DNA from: an uncultured Lachnospiraceae bacterium | GTDB lineage: Bacteria; Bacillota_A; Clostridia; Lachnospirales; Lachnospiraceae | Length of the DNA stretch: 11,450 bases | Direction of reading: 5' to 3' | Assembly: GCA_910587905.1 (NCBI GenBank) | Contig: CAJUOF010000078.1 | Coordinates: 1 to 11,450 of the forward strand | Shown: one piece after another, positions 6,869 through 11,450 of the stretch | Layout of the letters: the number at the start of each line of letters is the position of its first letter | How positions within the stretch are numbered: position 1 is the stretch's first letter | The notes under the pieces: model-generated | Told to the model about the DNA's origin: nothing | Seen by the model: only the letters and a program-made list of their open reading frames with translations | The model's database searches: none | Program-made: the position numbers and the translations under genes

Positions 6869-7852
6869 ATGGCATCCAGATTGGAATTTGTGGAGTTTCT
6901 TGCGGACGAGCTTCGAGGAGCCGGAGAGATCACGTACCGGAAAATGTTTGGGGAATATGGGATTTACTGTGACGGAAAGATTTTTGGAGTGATCTGTGAT
7001 GATCAGCTTTTCGTGAAGATCACGGAGACGGGGAGAAGGCTTTGCCCGGAGCTTTTGGAGGCGCCGCCTTATGAGGGGGCAAAGAATTATTTCCTTGTTG
7101 AGGACGTGGAAAACAGGGAACGGCTCACGGAGCTTGTGCGGGAAACCTGTGCGGAGCTTCCGGCGCCGAAGCCGAAGAAGTCTGGAAAGCCAAAGGATCC
7201 GAAGAAACTAAAGAAGGCGCCCGCTTTTGATTATAAAAAGGAATATAAGGAATTCTACCTTCCCGGAAAAAAACCGGAGCTTGTGACTGTTCCGAAAATG
7301 AACTTTGTGGCCGTGCGGGGAATGGGGGACCCCAACGAAGAGGGGGGCGCTTACCAAGAAGCCATGGGCCTTCTCTACGGCATTGCCTTCACCATCAAGA
7401 TGAGCAAAATGGGCACTCATAAAATGGAAGGATATTTTGACTATGTGGTGCCGCCCCTGGAGGGACTTTGGTGGCAGGAGGGCACAGCAGGCATCGATTA
7501 CAGACATAAGGAGAAGTTTCAGTGGATTTCCATGATTCGGCTTCCGGATTTTGTCACCAGAGAGGAATTTGACTGGGCGGTTGCCGAGGCGGAGGCGAAG
7601 AAAGGCTCCGATTTCTCCAAAGTAGAATTTTTTACTTATGATGAGGGGATTTGTGTACAGTGTATGCATGTAGGGCCTTATGACGACGAGCCGGGGACGG
7701 TTGCTCTGATGGATGACTTTGCCAGCGGACAGGGATACGTGGTGGATTTTGCGGCCGGCCGGCTTCATCATGAAATTTATCTCAGCGACGCAAGGCGTTG
7801 TAAGCCGGAGAATTTAAAGACTGTGATCCGCCATCCGGTGAAAAAAGGTTAA
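6869..7852 (+). CDS. TfoX N-domain / GyrI-like domain fusion protein
   Basis: A 327-aa two-domain protein. Residues 1-95 resemble the TfoX/Sxy N-terminal domain (ITYRKMFGEYGIYCDGKIFG, then LFVK and PPYEGAKNYFLVED). A Lys/Pro-rich linker (about 96-120) leads to a GyrI-like small-molecule-binding domain (121-325) with KEYKEFYLP, PKMNFVAVRGMGDPNEE, the long LLYGIAFTIKMSKM...YFDYVVPPLEGLWW stretch, and FFTYDEGICVQCMHVGPYDDEP. GyrI-like proteins of this type are usually about 200 aa and stand alone, and TfoX-N proteins are usually about 100 aa, so this is a fusion. No DNA-binding helix-turn-helix is evident. A role in sensing or hydrolysing small molecules is inference from the GyrI-like family. 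ATG 6869 is chosen because GGAGG lies 7 bases upstream and the TATAAT box lies upstream of it but downstream of the earlier ATGs. The cyclase gene follows after 20 bases. Confidence 0.85.
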   Translation: MASRLEFVEFLADELRGAGEITYRKMFGEYGIYCDGKIFGVICDDQLFVKITETGRRLCPELLEAPPYEGAKNYFLVEDVENRERLTELVRETCAELPAPKPKKSGKPKDPKKLKKAPAFDYKKEYKEFYLPGKKPELVTVPKMNFVAVRGMGDPNEEGGAYQEAMGLLYGIAFTIKMSKMGTHKMEGYFDYVVPPLEGLWWQEGTAGIDYRHKEKFQWISMIRLPDFVTREEFDWAVAEAEAKKGSDFSKVEFFTYDEGICVQCMHVGPYDDEPGTVALMDDFASGQGYVVDFAAGRLHHEIYLSDARRCKPENLKTVIRHPVKKG

Positions 7853-7857
7853 CTGAA

Positions 7858-7864
7858 AAGGAGG
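7858..7864 (+). promoter_or_regulatory. Strong ribosome binding site selecting a TTG start
   Basis: AAGGAGG lies 8 bases before TTG 7873. The nearer ATG at 7866 is too close to it and out of frame with the conserved protein, so TTG is the start. Confidence 0.75.
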
Positions 7865-7872
7865 AATGTGTT

Positions 7873-8625
7873 TTGTACAAATTGTGGGAAGCATTAAAGG
7901 AAGCGAAAAAATACCGCTGGGTGGAGCTGTCGCACTCATTAAACAATGAGAGCCCTTACTGGGCGGGAATCCCGGAAGGGTCGGTGGAACTTGGGACCAC
8001 CTGCTATGACTGGGGGAACGAGATGCTGGACTGCCTGATTCAGACCTTCAAGTTTCCGGGACAGTTCGGCACCCATATCGACTTTCCGGGGCATTTTGTG
8101 AAGGAGAGGGAACTGTCGGAGCACTATGGCGTGAAGGATCTGATCTTCCCCCTGTGCGTGGTGGACGTGTCGGAGAAGGTGAAACAGGATCCCACCTACG
8201 TGGTCACGGCTGAGGATATCCGGGAGTACGAGAGGGTTTACGGATCCATTCCGGAGGGAGCCTTCGTGGCGCTGCGTACCGACTGGTCGAAGCGGTGGCC
8301 GGACATGGACGCCCTCTCCGGCCTGGATGCAGACGGCGGAGAGAATTTCCCGGGCTGGTCCATGGAGGCGCTCCGGTTTATCTATGAGGAGCGGAACGCC
8401 GCCGCCAACGGACATGAGACCCTGGACACGGATGCCTCCTTGGAGGCGGCGAAGGCGGGGGACCTGGCCTGCGAGCGGTATGTGCTGGACAAAGGGAAGC
8501 TGCAGGTGGAGGTCCTCACCAACCTGGATCAGGTGACGGCCGCCGGGGCGGTGGCAATTGTCTCTTATCCCAGGATCGAGGGGGCCACGGGGCTTCCGGC
8601 CAGGGTGTGGGCGATCACGGAGTGA
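7873..8625 (+). CDS. Cyclase-family (kynurenine-formamidase-like) metal-dependent hydrolase
   Basis: A 250-aa cytoplasmic protein of the cyclase/KynB/isatin-hydrolase superfamily, which hydrolyses amide or lactam-like bonds using a metal. The core motif is GQFGTHIDFPGHF: His68, Asp70 and His74 match the HxGTHxDxPxH metal motif, but the first His of that motif is Gln64 here. Other family marks are VELSHSLN near the start, ALRTDWSKRWPD (133-144), His181 in the GHETLDTD segment, and a C-terminal YPRIEGATGLPARVWAI. The true substrate is unknown, and with Gln64 it may differ from kynurenine formamidase. The start codon is TTG, fixed by a strong AAGGAGG 8 bases upstream. It is the second gene after the TfoX-GyrI fusion (20-base gap), probably one transcript. 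No clear terminator is seen after the stop. Confidence 0.88.
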   Translation: MYKLWEALKEAKKYRWVELSHSLNNESPYWAGIPEGSVELGTTCYDWGNEMLDCLIQTFKFPGQFGTHIDFPGHFVKERELSEHYGVKDLIFPLCVVDVSEKVKQDPTYVVTAEDIREYERVYGSIPEGAFVALRTDWSKRWPDMDALSGLDADGGENFPGWSMEALRFIYEERNAAANGHETLDTDASLEAAKAGDLACERYVLDKGKLQVEVLTNLDQVTAAGAVAIVSYPRIEGATGLPARVWAITE

Positions 8626-8732
8626 GCCCGTCGCTATTTGGAAAGAAAACCGTCGTTTTAGAAAATGCCGTTTGGGAAATTCGGAGTAGAGGAAACAGCC
8701 GGCCGGAAATTGTGAGAATTTTATCAGAGGTC

Positions 8733-8761
8733 TTGCACAGTGGGAAAAAATAGAGTACAAT
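8733..8761 (+). promoter_or_regulatory. Sigma-A promoter of gpmI
   Basis: TTGCAC (8733-8738) and TACAAT (8756-8761) are 17 bases apart. Transcription would start near 8768, about 50 bases before the gpmI ATG. The rest of the 195-base gap after the cyclase gene (8626-8732) shows no gene and no clear terminator. Confidence 0.8.
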
Positions 8762-8820
8762 TCAATGTTGAAAGAAAAACGATTGGATCTGTCAATGGAC
8801 GATATTGAAGGAGAACGACA

Positions 8821-10362
8821 ATGAGTAAAAAACCTACAGTGCTGATGATTCTCGATGGTTACGGTCTCAATGAGAGGCATGACGGAAATGCCGTTTACGA
8901 GGCGAAGACTCCGGTTATGGATAAGCTGATGGCCAACTGTCCCTTCGTGAAGGGGAATGCCAGTGGCATGGCCGTGGGGCTTCCGGAAGGGCAGATGGGA
9001 AACTCCGAGGTGGGCCATCTCAACATGGGCGCGGGGCGCATCGTCTACCAGGAGCTGACCAGGATCACCAAGGAAATCCAGGACGGGGAGTTCTTTCGGA
9101 ATGAGGCTTTTCGGGAAGCTGTGGAAAACTGTAAAAAGAATGATTCTTCCCTCCACCTTTACGGGCTGGTGTCCGACGGCGGGGTCCACAGCCACAACAC
9201 CCACATTTACGGGCTTTTGGAGCTGGCAAAGCGGGAAGGGCTTTCTAAGGTCTATGTTCACTGCTTCTTAGACGGCCGTGACACCCCCCCCACCTCCGGC
9301 AAGGAGTACGTGGCCGAGCTGGTGGAGAAGATGAAGGAGATCGGCGTGGGGAAGGTGGCTTCCGTGAGCGGGCGCTACTACGCCATGGACCGGGACAATC
9401 GCTGGGACCGGGTGGAGCTGGCTTACCGGGCGCTCACGAGGGGCGAGGGAAAGACGGCGGCCGACCCGGTGGAGCTGATCCAGGCGTCCTACGACGAGGG
9501 CGTGAACGACGAGTTCGTGGTTCCCACGGTGGTGATGGAGAACGGCGCGCCCGTGGCGACCATAAAGGACGGCGACTCCATTATTTTCTACAATTTCCGC
9601 CCCGACCGGGCCAGGGAGCTGACCAGGGTGTTCTGCGCCGACGAGTTCGACGGCTTTGACCGGGGAGAGCGGGTGAAGACCACCTACGTGTGTTTCACAG
9701 AATATGACGTGACCATTCCCAACAAGCTGGTGGCCTTCCACAAGGTGGAGATCACCAACACCTTCGGGGAGTTCCTGGCGGCCCGCGGCATGACTCAGGC
9801 CAGGATCGCCGAGACGGAAAAATATGCCCACGTGACCTTCTTCTTCAACGGCGGCGTGGAGGAGCCCAATGCGGGCGAGGACCGGATCCTGGTCAAGTCC
9901 CCCAAGGTGGCGACCTATGACTTAAAGCCGGAGATGAGCGCCTACGAGGTCTGCGACAAGCTGGTGGAGGCCATTGAGTCCGGCAAATACGACGTGATCA
10001 TCGTCAATTTTGCCAATCCGGACATGGTGGGACACACCGGCGTGGAGAACGCGGCCATCCAGGCGGTGGAAGCGGTGGACGCCTGCGTGGGAAGAGCCGT
10101 GGTGGCGGTCAAGGAAGTGGGAGGCCAGATGTTCCTTTGCGCGGACCACGGAAATGCGGAACAGCTCGTCGACTACGTTCACGGCGGAAGCTTCACGGCC
10201 CACACCACCAATCCGGTGCCCTTCATCCTGATCAACTATGACAGGGATTATACCTTGAGGGAGGGCGGCTGCCTGGCGGACATCGCCCCGACCCTGATCG
10301 AGATGATGGGGATGGAGCAGCCGAAGGAGATGAGCGGGAAGTCGCTGCTCATTCATAAATAA
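8821..10362 (+). CDS. gpmI: 2,3-bisphosphoglycerate-independent phosphoglycerate mutase
   Basis: Glycolytic/gluconeogenic enzyme that interconverts 3- and 2-phosphoglycerate through a phosphoserine intermediate and two Mn ions. The 513-aa length is normal. The catalytic Ser62 lies in GQMGNSEVGHLNMGAGR, with Asp12 in LDGYG. Other active-site residues are His123 (GGVHSHNTH), the DGRDTPP loop (151-157), the RPDRARELT region (260-268), Asp401 and His405 (ANPDMVGHTG), Asp442 and His443 (CADHGNAEQ) and His461 (HTTNPVPF). No break or missing key residue is seen. AAGGAG lies 7 bases before the ATG, and the gene has its own promoter, so it appears monocistronic. A run of eight C (9284-9291) encodes part of the conserved DTPPTSG loop. 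Confidence 0.98.
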   Translation: MSKKPTVLMILDGYGLNERHDGNAVYEAKTPVMDKLMANCPFVKGNASGMAVGLPEGQMGNSEVGHLNMGAGRIVYQELTRITKEIQDGEFFRNEAFREAVENCKKNDSSLHLYGLVSDGGVHSHNTHIYGLLELAKREGLSKVYVHCFLDGRDTPPTSGKEYVAELVEKMKEIGVGKVASVSGRYYAMDRDNRWDRVELAYRALTRGEGKTAADPVELIQASYDEGVNDEFVVPTVVMENGAPVATIKDGDSIIFYNFRPDRARELTRVFCADEFDGFDRGERVKTTYVCFTEYDVTIPNKLVAFHKVEITNTFGEFLAARGMTQARIAETEKYAHVTFFFNGGVEEPNAGEDRILVKSPKVATYDLKPEMSAYEVCDKLVEAIESGKYDVIIVNFANPDMVGHTGVENAAIQAVEAVDACVGRAVVAVKEVGGQMFLCADHGNAEQLVDYVHGGSFTAHTTNPVPFILINYDRDYTLREGGCLADIAPTLIEMMGMEQPKEMSGKSLLIHK

Positions 10363-10413
10363 ACCACCATATCAGCATTGCAGATACCACCATGAATGAA
10401 AGTGGTTTATTTT
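10357..10413 (+). terminator. Terminator-like hairpin overlapping the gpmI stop
   Basis: AAATAAACCAC (10357-10367, including the TAA stop) pairs perfectly with GTGGTTTATTT (10402-10412) across a 34-base loop and ends in T residues. A shorter alternative hairpin (ACCAC/GTGGT with an 11-base loop) uses the same right arm. Both are AT-rich, so termination may be partial. An 8-base direct repeat ACCACCAT also lies within it. Confidence 0.5.
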
Positions 10414-10417
10414 GAGC

Positions 10418-10501
10418 CTCCGGCGGATGCGCAGAAAATGGGAGAGGAAGATGTCACTTCGAGACCTCATTTTCGCGCAGTTCAGCGCCGGAGCGCTGAA
10501 C
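10418..10501. repeat. Nested palindromic element with two competing folds
   Basis: Outer arms CTCCGGCG (10418-10425) and CGCCGGAG (10486-10493) enclose TGCGC-A-GAAAATG (10428-10440) and CATTTTCGCGCA (10468-10479), which pair over 12 bp with one bulged A. A central GAAG/CTTC pair has an ATGTCA loop. A second hairpin, GTTCAGCGC/GCGCTGAAC with a CGGA loop (10480-10501), uses bases of the outer right arm, so both folds cannot form fully at once. It could be a palindromic intergenic repeat, an attenuator-like RNA or a processing site; which one is not settled by sequence. Confidence 0.55.
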
Positions 10502-10519
10502 TTTCAAAGTAAAAGATAC

Positions 10520-10588
10520 AAAAAGCCCCGTTGCTTTTATCCGGAACACGTTTCCGCGCGGTCCCGGATAAAAGCAACGGGGCTTTTT
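10520..10588. terminator. Perfect 25-bp inverted repeat, probable bidirectional terminator
   Basis: The arms 10520-10544 and 10564-10588 are exactly complementary, with a 19-base loop. The outer part is A5-GCCCCG on one side and CGGGGC-T5 on the other, so either strand ends in a GC-rich stem with U5. It would back up gpmI termination on the plus strand and tRNA-operon termination on the minus strand. Confidence 0.85.
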
Positions 10589-10632
10589 CGATTTTCGGTG
10601 AACATGCAGCAGTTACCGCGCTGTAACAAGAC

Positions 10633-10661
10633 AAAAAATCCGAATCCATACCGGACTCGGA
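10633..10661 (-). terminator. Intrinsic terminator of the tRNA operon
   Basis: On the minus strand TCCGAGTCC pairs with GGATTCGGA (one wobble) around a 5-base loop and is followed by six T (10638-10633). It starts 10 bases beyond the tRNA-Met 3' end. Confidence 0.85.
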
Positions 10662-10671
10662 CTTTGATGCG

Positions 10672-10745
10672 TAGCGGAAGGGAGATTTGAACTCTCGACA
10701 CCACGGGTATGAACCGTGTGCTCTAGCCAACTGAGCTATTCCGCC
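10672..10745 (-). tRNA. tRNA-Met (CAU), elongator type
   Basis: A 74-base cloverleaf: acceptor GGCGGAA/TTCCGCT (G1·U72), D stem GCTC/GAGC, anticodon stem CACGG/CCGTG with loop TTCATAC, T loop TTCAAAT, discriminator A. The anticodon is CAU. The G1·U72 pair and overall match to Bacillus-type elongator tRNA-Met, plus lack of the initiator GGG/CCC anticodon stem, argue for elongator Met rather than initiator. Lysidine-modified tRNA-Ile(CAU) is less likely. The 3' CCA is not encoded. The T stem GAGAG/CTCCC has an A·C mismatch at 50-64, which is unusual. It is second in the operon, 4 bases after tRNA-Val. Confidence 0.92.
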
Positions 10746-10749
10746 ATAA

Positions 10750-10822
10750 TGGGGCCTACAGGGCTCGAACCTGTGACCCTCTGCTTGTAAGGCAGATGCT
10801 CTCCCAGCTGAGCTAAGACCCC
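10750..10822 (-). tRNA. tRNA-Val (UAC)
   Basis: A 73-base cloverleaf: acceptor GGGGTCT/AGGCCCC (one U·G pair), D stem GCTC/GAGC, anticodon stem TCTGC/GCAGA with loop CTTACAA, T arm ACAGG/CCTGT with loop TTCGAGC, discriminator A. The anticodon is UAC, reading valine GUA/GUG codons. CCA is not encoded, as is common in Firmicutes. It is first in the minus-strand tRNA operon. Confidence 0.96.
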
Positions 10823-10868
10823 TGAACTCTAATTCAAGATTTTATCTAGTTTTCTTGACTGCTTAGGT

Positions 10869-10897
10869 AGTATAACCCGTATTGTGTCAATTGTCAA
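10869..10897 (-). promoter_or_regulatory. Strong promoter of the tRNA-Val/tRNA-Met operon
   Basis: On the minus strand TTGACA (10897-10892), a 17-base spacer and TATACT (10874-10869) make a near-perfect sigma-A promoter about 45 bases before tRNA-Val. Confidence 0.9.
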
Positions 10898-10933
10898 GAC
10901 TTTTCCCACGATTTTTGTTTAGAAAATTTTTCT

Positions 10934-10963
10934 TTGTATCTGTGGGCGGTTCTGTGGTACAAT
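10934..10963 (+). promoter_or_regulatory. Promoter of the lipid kinase gene
   Basis: TTGTAT (10934-10939), an 18-base spacer and TACAAT (10958-10963) with an upstream TG (extended -10). It lies about 30 bases before the kinase ATG and is divergent from the tRNA promoter. Confidence 0.65.
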
Positions 10964-10994
10964 GACGGTATCATACTTCGGCGGAGGAAGCGTC

Positions 10995-11450
10995 ATGTAT
11001 TACTTTATCATAAATCCTCATTCCCGCTCGGGAAAAGGGCGTAAAATTTGGGAACAGGTGAAAAAGCAGTTGGACCGATCCAACATTCGTTGCGACAGAG
11101 ATCAGGAGACAGAAGGAAAGCGACCACTTTCTCCTGTTCCTTATGAAGCCTTTATGACGGAACGGCCGGGACATGCCACCGAGCTGGCGGCGTTTCTGAC
11201 TTCTCCCAGCCATCCGGACCGGGATGAGAAGATCCTTGTGGTGCTGGGGGGAGACGGCACGCTCAACGAGGTGATCAATGGGATTTCCATGTCGGCGCCG
11301 GTGACTTTGGGATACATTCCCTCCGGGTCCGGAAATGACTTCTCCAGGGGGATGAAGCTTCCGAAAAATCCGGAGAGGGCGCTGCATCGCCTGCTTCGCT
11401 CCGACAGAGTCCGCGTCATTGACTATGGAATTCTCTCCTACACGGCCGGC
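10995..11450 (+). CDS. Diacylglycerol kinase/YegS-type lipid kinase, 3' partial
   Basis: N-terminal 152 codons of an ATP-dependent lipid kinase of the DagK/YegS/LCB5 family, which phosphorylates diacylglycerol or related lipids at the cytoplasmic face of the membrane. The frame is open to the window end, so the C-terminal beta-rich domain is not visible. Family motifs are FIINPHSRSGKG (residues 4-15), the catalytic-loop GGDGTLNEV (85-93), and GYIPSGSGNDFSRG (106-119). Residues about 33-48 form a charged segment that may be an insertion. The start is supported by GGAGG 7 bases before the ATG and by the promoter just upstream. No partner gene is visible. Confidence 0.93.
   Translation, partial: MYYFIINPHSRSGKGRKIWEQVKKQLDRSNIRCDRDQETEGKRPLSPVPYEAFMTERPGHATELAAFLTSPSHPDRDEKILVVLGGDGTLNEVINGISMSAPVTLGYIPSGSGNDFSRGMKLPKNPERALHRLLRSDRVRVIDYGILSYTAG

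Larger units (their letters stand above)
10363..10671. other. Intergenic region between gpmI and the tRNA genes, no gene seen
   Basis: This 309-base stretch holds no convincing coding region. It is packed with structure: the gpmI terminator hairpin, a nested palindromic element (10418-10501), a perfect 25-bp inverted repeat (10520-10588) and the tRNA terminator (10633-10661). A 92-codon plus-strand frame here (10412-10690) has no credible start and crosses these hairpins and the tRNA-Met, so it is not called. Confidence 0.7.

Noticed and set aside
7939..9261. 440-codon open frame on the minus strand across the cyclase gene and gpmI
   Set aside because: It is antisense to two well-recognised genes and to a clear promoter, and its protein has no family features. 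Long shadow frames are common opposite GC-rich codons.
10412..10690. 92-codon plus-strand frame between gpmI and the tRNAs
   Set aside because: It runs through several hairpins and into the antisense of tRNA-Met, with no family resemblance.
10672..10745. Initiator tRNA-fMet or lysidine tRNA-Ile for the CAU tRNA
   Set aside because: The initiator marks (C1·A72 mismatch, GGG/CCC anticodon stem) are absent, and the body matches elongator tRNA-Met of Firmicutes better than tRNA-Ile2.
1..11450. CRISPR array, transposon, prophage or integration site
   Set aside because: No regularly spaced repeats, transposase or phage genes are seen. The tRNAs have no adjacent integrase or repeated 3' end within the window.

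Overview
The window looks like a stretch of chromosome from a moderately GC-rich Firmicute, most likely a gut Lachnospiraceae-type clostridium. The evidence is strong AGGAGG-type ribosome binding sites, clean sigma-A promoters, U-tract terminators, tRNA genes without encoded CCA, and proteins that read like clostridial homologues (D-psicose 3-epimerase family, a PHP/UvrD fusion helicase, a FepC-type ATPase with a C-terminal extension). The assignment is from sequence character only.

Layout. Positions 1-2113 (+) hold the permease and ATPase of a FecCD-type iron-siderophore/cobalamin importer; the binding protein is presumably upstream. A large helicase gene (2110-5310, +) overlaps the ATPase stop by ATGA and joins an N-terminal PHP-type region and a zinc ribbon to a UvrD-family helicase. 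Its original start, with the PHP HxH motif, sits in another frame at 2165, so the N-terminus looks damaged by a frameshifting deletion. A bidirectional terminator (about 5342-5401) separates it from a convergent minus-strand operon (6689 to 5413) encoding a D-psicose/D-tagatose 3-epimerase-like enzyme and a VOC-family protein, driven by a near-consensus promoter with repeated CTACAAAA elements.

Divergently, a plus-strand operon (6869-8625) encodes a TfoX-N/GyrI-like fusion and a cyclase-family metal hydrolase that starts at TTG. gpmI, the glycolytic cofactor-independent phosphoglycerate mutase (8821-10362, +), has its own promoter. The 309 bases after gpmI contain no convincing gene but are densely structured: a terminator-like hairpin, a nested palindromic element with two mutually exclusive folds, a perfect 25-bp inverted repeat that is a probable bidirectional terminator, and the terminator of a minus-strand tRNA operon. 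That operon, tRNA-Val(UAC) then tRNA-Met(CAU), has a TTGACA-N17-TATACT promoter. Divergent from it, a diacylglycerol/lipid kinase gene begins at 10995 and runs off the window.

Overall this is mostly housekeeping and metabolic DNA. I see no defence island, prophage, transposase or CRISPR array. The points most worth a second look are the broken PHP-helicase N-terminus, two clamp-binding-like motifs in the same protein, the TfoX-GyrI fusion, and the structured intergenic element after gpmI.
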